The translations under genes and the position numbers were made by a program. This document shows positions 1-6,407 of a stretch of DNA of 10,921 nt, in pieces. Source of the stretch: JBJEXX01 sp051886215 (GTDB lineage Bacteria; Bacillota_I; Bacilli_A; RF39; UBA660); the NCBI GenBank assembly GCA_051886215.1, contig JBJEXX010000077.1, positions 1 through 10,921 on the forward strand, in the 5' to 3' direction. The notes beneath the pieces are model-generated. The model saw only the letters and a list, made by a program, of their open reading frames with translations, had not been told where the DNA came from and made no database searches. How positions within the stretch are numbered: the first letter of the stretch is position 1; the number at the start of each line of letters is the position of its first letter.

Positions 1-869
1 AATCAACTCAAGAAAATTTAATTAAATTATCAGAAATGAAAGGTGAAATAACCGGTATTCCAACTGGATGGACCGATATAGATAAAATTACTTCTGGTTT
101 TCACGAGAATGAATTAATAATAATCGCAGCTCGTCCCGCAATGGGAAAAACTGCTTTTGCTTGTAATTTAGCAACTAATATGGCAACAAGAACAGATAAA
201 TCAGTTGCGCTATTCAACTTAGAAATGGGTGCCGAACAATTAGCGCTTAGAATCATTGCTTCCCTAGGTCAAATTGATCAAACAAAATTAAGAACAGGAA
301 AATTAGATAACAATGATTGGAAACGTGTTACTGAAGCTATTGCTCAACTACAAAATGCTAATATATTTATAGATGACACGCCAGGTATTACTATTGGAGA
401 AATCAGATCAAAATGTCGTAGATTGGCAGCCTCAGAAAAAGGTTTAGGAGCAGTTATTATAGACTATTTACAATTAATTTCAGGAAATGGTAAGTATGGT
501 GCAAACAGACAACAAGAAGTATCGGATATTTCAAGGGCTCTAAAAACAATGGCTATGGAATTAAAAGTCCCAGTAATTGCGCTTGCTCAATTATCGCGTG
601 CAGTAGAACAACGTGAAGACAAAAGACCTATTATGAGCGATTTACGTGAATCAGGTTCAATAGAACAAGATGCTGATATTGTTTCCTTCCTATATAGAGA
701 AGATTACTATAATAAACAAGCTAGAGATGATTCTTTTACAAGTATCAGTGAATTTATAATAGGTAAACATCGTAGTGGGCCTACAGCTACAATAGAATTA
801 TTATTTAAAAGAAATACATCAACTTTTGTTAATTACATGAAAGGTTCAAGAGGTGAAGAAAGTGAATAA
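1..869 (+). CDS. dnaB: Replicative DNA helicase DnaB (DnaC in Bacillus), C-terminal part
   Basis: Hexameric 5'-3' helicase that unwinds DNA at the replication fork. The gene is cut by the window edge: the frame is open from the first full codon at base 3, and the Met at 36 lies in the inter-domain linker, so it is not a start. What is visible is the linker (the KGEITGIPTGW region) and the whole RecA-like C-terminal ATPase domain. It has Walker A (RPAMGKT), Walker B (VIIDYLQLI), the conserved LAQLSRAVEQR segment, and the SDLRESGSIEQDAD motif that shapes the DNA-binding and ATPase sites. About 290 residues are visible; the family is usually about 450, so roughly 160 residues of N-terminal domain lie upstream. 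The 3' end overlaps the start of the next gene, so the two are probably co-transcribed. The identification is secure. Confidence 0.97.
   Translation, partial: STQENLIKLSEMKGEITGIPTGWTDIDKITSGFHENELIIIAARPAMGKTAFACNLATNMATRTDKSVALFNLEMGAEQLALRIIASLGQIDQTKLRTGKLDNNDWKRVTEAIAQLQNANIFIDDTPGITIGEIRSKCRRLAASEKGLGAVIIDYLQLISGNGKYGANRQQEVSDISRALKTMAMELKVPVIALAQLSRAVEQREDKRPIMSDLRESGSIEQDADIVSFLYREDYYNKQARDDSFTSISEFIIGKHRSGPTATIELLFKRNTSTFVNYMKGSRGEESE
850..856 (+). promoter_or_regulatory. Shine-Dalgarno site that decides the start of the M23 peptidase gene
   Basis: GAGGTGA at 850-856 lies inside the last codons of dnaB and stands 5 bases before a GTG at 862. The next in-frame GTG upstream (853) is itself part of this ribosome-binding site and has no good site of its own. 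The start at 862 is therefore preferred. Confidence 0.7.
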
Positions 870-2331
870 AAAGGCAATTATTTTTCTTATTTTAGGTATT
901 ATTATCAGTATTGGTATTATGTTTATTACTACAAACTATAATTTAAAAAATCCTCAGACTGTATATAGAGTATATCTAAAAGGAAAATCTATTGGTTTAA
1001 TAAAATCAAAAGAAAAATTAGAACAGTATATAGACCAAGAACAATCTAATTTAAAGAAAAAATATAATGTAAATAAAGTCTATGCACCAGAAGATTTAGA
1101 CATAGAAAAAGAAATTACTTATAAAACTAATATATCCACAACAAAAGAAATATATGAAAAAATTAAAGATATAGAGCCTTTCACTATAACAGGTTATGCA
1201 GTTACAATAGAACCTAGTAACGAATTGACAAACGAATCGAAAGAAGATAAAAAAAGTCAAACAATTTATGTTTTAGATAAAAATGTTTTTAAAGAAGCAG
1301 TAGAAGAATATGTAAAAGCATTTGTAACAGAAGAAGTATATGAACAATATAAAAATGATACTCAAGCAGAAGTAACAGATATTGGTAAAAAGATAGAAAA
1401 CATCTATATAGATAACGAAATAAAAATCACTAAAATGAATATACCTTCAAATAACACTATATATACAACGGTAGAAGATTTAAGTAAATATTTACTATTT
1501 GGTACTTTGAAAGATCAAAATAAATACACAGTAAAAGAGGGAGACACTATAGAAGAAGTTGCTTTCAATAATAAATTATCAGTAGAAGAATTCTTAATAG
1601 CAAATCCAGAATTTAATGCTAAAGATAATATGTTATATTCAGGACAAATAGTTACTTTAGGAGTATTAAAGCCACAATTATCACTAGTAACAGAAGAACA
1701 TGTAGTAGAAATACAAGAAGTAAAATATAAAACTGATGTAGAATATGATACTTCACTATTAATTGGTACTTCTAATGTTAAACAAGCTGGTTCAAATGGT
1801 TCTAATAAAGTAACAGAAAAGATTAAAAAAGTAAATGGAGCTACTACTAATGTAGTTATTACTAATACAGAAGAATTAAAAGCTGTAACCAATGAAATTA
1901 TAGTAAGAGGTGGAGCTAGTGGTAGTGTTTATGGAGATACATATTGGACATGGCCTACAAGAACTCCTTATAATATATCAAGTCCTTTTGGATATCGTTG
2001 GGGAGCACTTCATGATGGAATAGATATTACTGGACCAGGTTATGGTTCACCTATATATGCTGCAAATAATGGTGTTGTTCAAACAGTTTCAAGTAAATAT
2101 GACAATGGTAATTATATTGTAATTAATCATAATAATGGTTATTGGACAATGTATGCTCATTTATCTACGTTCTATGTTCAAGAAGGACAAGTAGTAAAAG
2201 CAGGACAATTAATCGGTGGTATGGGTAATTCAGGATGGGCAACAGGAACTCACTTACACTTCGGTGTATTTAGAGGAGGATTCCCTTATTATGGAGGAGT
2301 AGCAATAAATCCATTCTTGCTATATTCATAA
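862..2331 (+). CDS. Membrane-anchored LysM-G5-M23 peptidoglycan endopeptidase
   Basis: Predicted zinc metallopeptidase that cuts peptidoglycan cross-links or stem peptides outside the membrane. With the GTG start at 862 the protein has 489 residues. An uncleaved signal-anchor helix (about 5-25) is followed by a Lys/Glu-rich extracellular region (about 30-215) that opens with a YRVYLKGKSIG segment. Then come a LysM domain (about 220-268, YTVKEGDTIEEVA), a G5 domain (about 272-350) and a C-terminal M23 (LytM-type) domain (about 365-489). The zinc site is intact: H384 and D388 (HDGID), then H464 and H466 (HLHF), plus H433 in YAHLS. LysM and G5 domains are known to bind glycan strands. The gene overlaps dnaB by 8 bases and ends 2 bases before walJ, so it is probably in one transcript with both. 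It sits where Bacillus has the walRKHI genes. Family is certain; bond specificity is unknown. Confidence 0.9.
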   Translation: MNKKAIIFLILGIIISIGIMFITTNYNLKNPQTVYRVYLKGKSIGLIKSKEKLEQYIDQEQSNLKKKYNVNKVYAPEDLDIEKEITYKTNISTTKEIYEKIKDIEPFTITGYAVTIEPSNELTNESKEDKKSQTIYVLDKNVFKEAVEEYVKAFVTEEVYEQYKNDTQAEVTDIGKKIENIYIDNEIKITKMNIPSNNTIYTTVEDLSKYLLFGTLKDQNKYTVKEGDTIEEVAFNNKLSVEEFLIANPEFNAKDNMLYSGQIVTLGVLKPQLSLVTEEHVVEIQEVKYKTDVEYDTSLLIGTSNVKQAGSNGSNKVTEKIKKVNGATTNVVITNTEELKAVTNEIIVRGGASGSVYGDTYWTWPTRTPYNISSPFGYRWGALHDGIDITGPGYGSPIYAANNGVVQTVSSKYDNGNYIVINHNNGYWTMYAHLSTFYVQEGQVVKAGQLIGGMGNSGWATGTHLHFGVFRGGFPYYGGVAINPFLLYS

Positions 2332-2333
2332 TT

Positions 2334-3098
2334 ATGAAAATAAAATCAATTAGAAGTGGATCAAAAGGCAATTCAACATTAATTTATACACCAAACACTA
2401 AAATTTTAATTGATGTTGGTATTGCCTATCTGACAATAAAAAGTGTCTTAGAAAAAGAAAATATAAATATAAAGGAATTAGATGCCATATTAATTACTCA
2501 TAATCATAGTGATCATATAAAAGGACTAGCAACTCTAATAAAAAAAACTAATTTAAAAATATATATACCTAAAGATATGATTTTAGATTTAAAAGATTAT
2601 GTTCCATTAGAAAAAATGCAAATTATTGACGAAGAATTTGATATAAATGACTTACATATAAAACTAATTCATACATCACATGATGTATCTTGTTCAGTAG
2701 GTTATATTATTACAAATGGAATAAGTTCTATCTTTTATGCAACAGATACAGGATATATAAATAGAAAGTATTTAAAACAAATGAAAAATCAAGATTTATA
2801 TTTTATTGAAAGTAATCATGATGAAGAAATGTTAATGAATGGACCTTATCCTTATTACTTAAAACAAAGAGTTATTTCAGACGAAGGACATTTATCCAAT
2901 AAGACAACTGCGAAGTACTTATCTTCTTCGGTTGGAGACAATACTAAATATATAATATTAGCTCATTTAAGTGAAAAAAATAATACTGAAGAATTGGCAA
3001 TGAGAGCTATAAAAGAAGAATTTTCGAAAAAGCAAATTAAAGGTAAAAAAATTTTTATTGCTAAGCAAAATGAAGAATTACCTACTATAGAGGTGTAA
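2334..3098 (+). CDS. walJ: WalJ/YycJ metallo-beta-lactamase-fold protein
   Basis: Cytoplasmic protein of the metallo-beta-lactamase superfamily, a conserved companion of the WalRK wall-homeostasis system in Bacillota; family members have been linked to coordinating wall metabolism and DNA processes. The zinc motif is H56-N-H58-S-D60-H61. The family signatures are all present: GSKGNS near the N terminus, ATDTGY, ESNHDEEML, and GHLSN (185-189). At 254 residues it is close to the usual length of about 260. The start matches the family N terminus, but there is no recognisable ribosome-binding site before it. The stop of the M23 gene is 2 bases upstream, so translation is probably coupled to that gene. 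rlmH follows 1 base after its stop, the same order as in Bacillus. No walR or walK lies in the window. Confidence 0.93.
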   Translation: MKIKSIRSGSKGNSTLIYTPNTKILIDVGIAYLTIKSVLEKENINIKELDAILITHNHSDHIKGLATLIKKTNLKIYIPKDMILDLKDYVPLEKMQIIDEEFDINDLHIKLIHTSHDVSCSVGYIITNGISSIFYATDTGYINRKYLKQMKNQDLYFIESNHDEEMLMNGPYPYYLKQRVISDEGHLSNKTTAKYLSSSVGDNTKYIILAHLSEKNNTEELAMRAIKEEFSKKQIKGKKIFIAKQNEELPTIEV

Positions 3099-3099
3099 A

Positions 3100-3555
3100 A
3101 TGATTAAGTTAATATGTGTAGGAAAAATAAAAGAAAAATATTTTCAAGATGCTATAGAAGAATATAAAAAAAGATTAAAAAAATATGTGAATTTTGAAAT
3201 AATAGAAGTACTAGATACTAAAACTGATGATTATAAAGTGGCTATCAAAAAAGAAAAAGAACAAATAGAAAGATATATATCAGAAAAAGATTATGTAGTG
3301 TCTCTGGCTATAGAAGGGAAAGAATTAACATCCATAGAATTTGCTAAATTCATAGATAATGCTCAATTAACTTATAGTAATATAACTTTCATAATAGGAG
3401 GAAGCTGTGGTTTGGCTGAAGAGTTAAAATTTAGATCAAATAAATTGATATCATTTTCAAAACAAACATTTCCCCATCAATTATTTAGAGTTATGTTTTT
3501 AGAACAACTATATAGAACTTATAAAATAAATAATAATGAAACATATCATAAATAG
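3100..3555 (+). CDS. rlmH: 23S rRNA pseudouridine-1915 N3-methyltransferase RlmH
   Basis: SPOUT-class methyltransferase that uses S-adenosylmethionine to methylate N3 of pseudouridine 1915 in helix 69 of 23S rRNA; it acts as a dimer on assembled ribosomes. The 151 residues compare with a usual 155-160. Visible family signatures are the N-terminal CVGKIKEKY and EYKKRLKKY segments, the knot region TFIIGGSCGL that binds the cofactor, and the C-terminal FPHQLFRVMFLEQLYR segment ending in the invariant YHK. The ribosome-binding site GAGGTG is formed by the last two codons of walJ, and the ATG is 1 base after the walJ stop, so this is the last gene of the dnaB-M23-walJ-rlmH run. Tandem stops (TAG TGA) end it. 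No hairpin terminator follows, so read-through into the next gene is possible. Confidence 0.97.
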   Translation: MIKLICVGKIKEKYFQDAIEEYKKRLKKYVNFEIIEVLDTKTDDYKVAIKKEKEQIERYISEKDYVVSLAIEGKELTSIEFAKFIDNAQLTYSNITFIIGGSCGLAEELKFRSNKLISFSKQTFPHQLFRVMFLEQLYRTYKINNNETYHK

Positions 3556-3583
3556 TGACAAATAATATTTTTTATGTTATAAT
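3555..3583 (+). promoter_or_regulatory. Sigma-A-type promoter of the small hypothetical gene
   Basis: A -35 box GTGACA (3555-3560, 5 of 6 consensus bases) is followed by a 17-base spacer and a perfect -10 box TATAAT (3578-3583) with an extended TG motif at 3575-3576. The -35 box overlaps the rlmH stop codon by one base. Transcription would start near 3590, about 16 bases before the ATG at 3606. Confidence 0.8.
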
Positions 3584-3605
3584 ATAGGCGTTTTAGAGGT
3601 GAAAT

Positions 3606-3977
3606 ATGGTTGAATATATTAAACAAACTATAAAAAATTATATAGGTTTATATCTATTAAATAAAAAGTATCAAAAAATAACTAAAAAAGATATAGATGA
3701 ACAAGAAAATAAGGTCTATAAATTATCTACTTTAAAAGGTTTTTATAATTCAGAAGAATTTGATTCAAAAGTAGATCAAGAACAAGTTACTTTACGTGAA
3801 ATGAAAAATCTTATTGCGGTTGCCTACATTTCAAAAATTGAAACAAAAAATAATTTAGGATATAGAGGTTTCTCTACTAATGATTTATTACAATATAGAA
3901 AAGAATTCTATAATAGCTTTGTAATAGAGTATAATGACTTACAAGAAAATAATTCTAAAATAAAAACTATTAAATAA
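3606..3977 (+). CDS. Small hypothetical protein, family not recognised
   Basis: A 123-residue protein that I do not recognise. It is rich in Lys, Glu, Asn, Ile and Tyr, has no Cys or Trp, and shows no signal peptide or convincing membrane helix, so it is probably cytoplasmic. The N terminus (about 1-25) could form an amphipathic helix (YIKQTIKNYIGLYLLNKKYQ). A more varied segment follows at about 60-105, with LREMKNLIAVAYISKIETKNN and then GYRGFSTNDLLQYRKEF. It is almost certainly expressed: it has a near-consensus promoter, a GAGGTG ribosome-binding site 4 bases before the ATG, and an intrinsic terminator at its stop. It stands alone between rlmH and the first MurE gene, so context gives no clear function. 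Confidence 0.8.
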   Translation: MVEYIKQTIKNYIGLYLLNKKYQKITKKDIDEQENKVYKLSTLKGFYNSEEFDSKVDQEQVTLREMKNLIAVAYISKIETKNNLGYRGFSTNDLLQYRKEFYNSFVIEYNDLQENNSKIKTIK

Positions 3978-3988
3978 TAGTTTTTTTT
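3962..3988 (+). terminator. Intrinsic terminator containing the stop codon of the small hypothetical gene
   Basis: A 10-bp stem (AAAAACTATT at 3962-3971 with AATAGTTTTT at 3976-3985), a 4-base loop AAAT, and a run of T to 3988. The TAA stop (3975-3977) spans the end of the loop and the start of the 3' arm, and a second in-frame stop TAG follows in the stem. The stem has only two G:C pairs, but its form is classical. Confidence 0.75.
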
Positions 3989-4017
3989 GTGTCATAAAAC
4001 CAAACTAAAAATAAAAT
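3989..4017 (+). promoter_or_regulatory. Probable promoter of the first MurE-like gene
   Basis: GTGTCA (3989-3994, 4 of 6 -35 bases) begins right after the T-run of the preceding terminator. A 17-base spacer leads to TAAAAT (4012-4017, 5 of 6 -10 bases). The expected transcription start near 4024 leaves a leader of only about 9 bases, which would cut into the AGGTG ribosome-binding site at 4023-4027. Either the start is slightly upstream or this is not the only promoter. Confidence 0.5.
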
Positions 4018-4032
4018 ACATTAGGTGATTGT

Positions 4033-5436
4033 ATGAAAAAACTAAATGATTTTTTAGATACTAAATATGATACTAACATTATAGATATTAAAACATCTTC
4101 CAAAAACATAAAACCAGGAGATCTTTTTGTTTGTATAAAAGGAGTAAAAGAAGATAGACATAAATATATAAAAGACGCTATAGAAAAAGGCGCAGCTGCA
4201 ATTGTAGTAAGTAAGAGAATAAAAGAAGAACAAGTTCCAATTATTAAAGTAAAAAATACAAATAAAGCCTTAATTGATATTTGTAAAAACTTTTATGACA
4301 ATCCTGAAGAAAAAGTAGAAATAATCGCAATAACAGGAACAGATGGAAAAACAACAACCGCATTTATATTAAGTAAATTATTAAATGCAGGATATATAGG
4401 AACTTTAGGAGCTTTTTATAAAAATATAAACATTACTACTGAAAATACAACTCCTAGTATTGAAGAAAGATATAAAATACTTAATGAATTTATAAAAAGA
4501 GGTTGTAAAAAAGTTGTAATGGAGGTAAGTAGTGAGGCAATATATAGAAAAAGAATGTCAGATACACAATTTTCCTCATCAATTCTCACTAATATAACAG
4601 AAGATCACTTAAATATTCATAAAACCTTAGAAAACTATGTCAATTGTAAAGCCCAAGTTTTTATTAATACACAAAAAGAAGGATATTGTATCTTAAATAA
4701 AGATGATCAAAATGAAAAAACAATAGAAAAAATTTCTAATGGTAAAGTGTATACTTATGGATTTCATAAAGAAGCTTCTCTTCATATAGATAGTTATAAA
4801 TATGATATTAATAAAAGTGTTTTTACTTTAGTTTATAATAATAAAAAATATAAGTTCCAATCAAACTTGATAGGTAAATATAATATATATAATTTAACTG
4901 CTTGTATTTTATATCTCTTACTAATTGGTTATAATCCTAGAAAAATAAGAGGACTTTTAAAAAGAAAAATTACTATACCTGGAAGATTTGAAATTTTTAA
5001 AACATATAAAGATAGCTATATTATATTAGATTATGCCCATACTACAAATGGACTATACTCAGTTTTAAAACTTTTAAATAGTATAAAAATAAATAAAATA
5101 ATAACTATAACAGGCTCAGCAGGAGGAAGAGAAAAAGAAAAAAGGAAAGAGATGGGAAAGGTTGTAACTAATTTATCTGACTATGTTATTTTTACAATGG
5201 ATGATCCTAGATATGAAAAACCTAAAAAGATTATTAAAGATATGCTAAAAGAAACTAAAAATAATAATTATACAATTATTATTAATAGAAAAAAAGCAAT
5301 AAAAAAAGCTGTTGAAATATCTAAAAAAAATGATTTCATTTTACTTGCAGGAAAAGGAAGAGACGATTACATGATTATAAAAGATAAATATATACCATAT
5401 AATGATTATGATGAAATAAAAAAATGGACAAGTTAA
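4033..5436 (+). CDS. MurE-type Mur ligase, diverged paralogue 1
   Basis: Predicted ATP-dependent UDP-MurNAc-dipeptide:amino-acid ligase, or a paralogue with a changed substrate. All three Mur domains are present in 467 residues. The UDP-MurNAc-binding N domain is about 1-95 (PGDLFVCIKG). The central ATPase has the P-loop TGTDGKTTT (101-109, K106) and the probable carbamylated lysine K206 (NCKAQ). The C domain carries DDPR (390-393) and GKGRD (440-444). These correspond to DNPR and GKGHE, the acceptor-binding motifs of E. coli MurE. Several usually conserved positions differ: TTPS for TTPD, YAHTTNG for YAHTPDG, SSEA for SSHA, and GKGRD for GKGHE. About 60% of the first 108 residues match the second MurE gene of this window. 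It has its own promoter, and its stop overlaps that of the convergent arginase gene. Mur-ligase membership is certain; the amino acid added is unknown. Confidence 0.88.
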   Translation: MKKLNDFLDTKYDTNIIDIKTSSKNIKPGDLFVCIKGVKEDRHKYIKDAIEKGAAAIVVSKRIKEEQVPIIKVKNTNKALIDICKNFYDNPEEKVEIIAITGTDGKTTTAFILSKLLNAGYIGTLGAFYKNINITTENTTPSIEERYKILNEFIKRGCKKVVMEVSSEAIYRKRMSDTQFSSSILTNITEDHLNIHKTLENYVNCKAQVFINTQKEGYCILNKDDQNEKTIEKISNGKVYTYGFHKEASLHIDSYKYDINKSVFTLVYNNKKYKFQSNLIGKYNIYNLTACILYLLLIGYNPRKIRGLLKRKITIPGRFEIFKTYKDSYIILDYAHTTNGLYSVLKLLNSIKINKIITITGSAGGREKEKRKEMGKVVTNLSDYVIFTMDDPRYEKPKKIIKDMLKETKNNNYTIIINRKKAIKKAVEISKKNDFILLAGKGRDDYMIIKDKYIPYNDYDEIKKWTS

Positions 5437-5449
5437 TCTTGTTCATTTT
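5421..5449. terminator. Bidirectional terminator shared by the first MurE-like gene and the arginase gene
   Basis: A 12-bp stem with one G:U pair joins AAAATGGACAAG (5421-5432) to CTTGTTCATTTT (5438-5449), with a 5-base loop TTAAT. Further A bases lie upstream and T-rich sequence downstream, so the hairpin can end transcripts from either side. The loop holds both stop codons: TAA of the + gene (5434-5436) and, on the other strand, TAA of the arginase gene (5433-5435). The last codons of both genes form the stem. Confidence 0.75.
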
Positions 5450-6311
5450 CTTTACAATTTATAACCTCATCTAAAATATGCCTAGCTATAACTAAAGTTT
5501 TATCATCTTTATCAAAAAGAGGATTAAACTCTACAATATCTATGGACTTCACGCTTTTATGATGTTCAATGATTGAATCTAAAATTTCATAAGCATCACT
5601 TTTATCAAACCCATTTATGGCAGGAATACTTACACCAGGAGCAACGTTTGGATCTATTGAATCTATATCATAACTTACGTGCACTCCATTAGTTCCGTTA
5701 TTAGCAATCTTAAAAGCTTCTTCCATTACTTTTTTGGCACCTAGTTTTTTTATGTCATCAGTAGTAAATATTTTAACTCCCGCTTTTTTATAATTTTCAA
5801 TTTCATAAGGTTTATCAATATCTCTACCGCCAACTAAAACGGCATTTTTGCAATCAAAAAATTCACCTTTATGAAATCCTACTATACCTTTATTTCCAAA
5901 ACCACAGATTGCGGCGAAAGGATAACCATGAATATTGCCTGTTTCAGTTGTTTCCGGAGTATTAAAATCACCATGTGAATCTATCCATATTATACCAAGG
6001 TTTTTGTTTTCTTTAATTGATGCTAGAGCCGAACCAATAGCTAAGCTATGATCACCACCCAATGTTATTGGAAAAAAACCTTTTTTAATAACGTCTCTCT
6101 CAGCAATGTATAGTTCTTCATTAAACTTATTTACCGCAGTAATATTTTTGTTTAAGTCATTCTTATCTTTACTTTTTACTATATCATCTTTAATAATTTT
6201 TTTAACATAATTATATTTTTTATTTTCAATTATTTTATCAGGTCCCAAATGGGCACCATCCACATGTGTACCTAAATCTGTACATCCTTCAACAATGTAA
6301 CACTTTTTCAT
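5433..6311 (-). CDS. rocF: Arginase (ureohydrolase family)
   Basis: Cytoplasmic binuclear manganese enzyme that hydrolyses L-arginine to L-ornithine and urea. All metal ligands are visible in 292 residues (family about 300): H88 in GGDHS; D111, H113 and D115 in DSHGDFN; D215 and D217 in SYDIDSIDP. The segment N117-TPET followed by GNIHG with H128 is the arginase hallmark that separates it from agmatinase and formimidoylglutamase. GGRDID (161-166) and E261 (IVEFNP) also fit arginase. One substrate-loop position usually Ser is Thr124 (TGN). The start has the ribosome-binding site AGGTGG. The gene faces into the first MurE gene, overlapping it by 4 bases, and diverges from the second. No other arginine or ornithine gene is visible, so its role must come from elsewhere in the genome or from the flanking MurE genes. 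Confidence 0.92.
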   Translation of the reverse strand: MKKCYIVEGCTDLGTHVDGAHLGPDKIIENKKYNYVKKIIKDDIVKSKDKNDLNKNITAVNKFNEELYIAERDVIKKGFFPITLGGDHSLAIGSALASIKENKNLGIIWIDSHGDFNTPETTETGNIHGYPFAAICGFGNKGIVGFHKGEFFDCKNAVLVGGRDIDKPYEIENYKKAGVKIFTTDDIKKLGAKKVMEEAFKIANNGTNGVHVSYDIDSIDPNVAPGVSIPAINGFDKSDAYEILDSIIEHHKSVKSIDIVEFNPLFDKDDKTLVIARHILDEVINCKENEQD

Positions 6312-6328
6312 TTTACCACCTACATAAG

Positions 6329-6355
6329 TTTATATCAAAATTCAAAAAAATTCAA
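6329..6355 (-). promoter_or_regulatory. Possible promoter of the arginase gene
   Basis: On the minus strand, TTGAAT (6350-6355) precedes TATAAA (6329-6334) by a 15-base spacer, shorter than the preferred 17. The -10 box ends 17 bases before the ATG at 6311, with the ribosome-binding site AGGTGG between them. The spacer contains a second copy of TTGAATTTT. Confidence 0.4.
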
Positions 6356-6361
6356 TATATC

Positions 6362-6390
6362 TATAAAAACAGATTAATTTGTTGTATAAT
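6362..6390 (+). promoter_or_regulatory. Possible promoter of the second MurE-like gene
   Basis: A perfect -10 box TATAAT at 6385-6390 stands 17 bases before the ATG at 6408. The -35 region at the standard distance (TATAAA, 6362-6367) is poor, so the promoter is either weak or activator-dependent. The leader would be about 11 bases and carries the ribosome-binding site TGAGGA. Confidence 0.55.
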
Positions 6391-6407
6391 TAAATAGTGA
6401 GGAAATT

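Noticed and set aside
36..38. ATG as the start of a short helicase gene
   Set aside because: The frame stays open to the window edge, and the residues before and after are the DnaB linker, so this Met is internal to a truncated view of a full-length gene.
853..855. GTG at 853 as start of the M23 peptidase
   Set aside because: This GTG is part of the GAGGTGA ribosome-binding site that serves the GTG at 862, and it has no comparable site of its own.
1515..1892. Open frame on the minus strand inside the M23 gene
   Set aside because: It is antisense to a gene with intact LysM and G5 domains and encodes no recognisable protein.
5433..6311. Agmatinase or formimidoylglutamase instead of arginase
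   Set aside because: The NTPET...GNIHG loop with the catalytic-position His and the GGRDID segment are arginase features.
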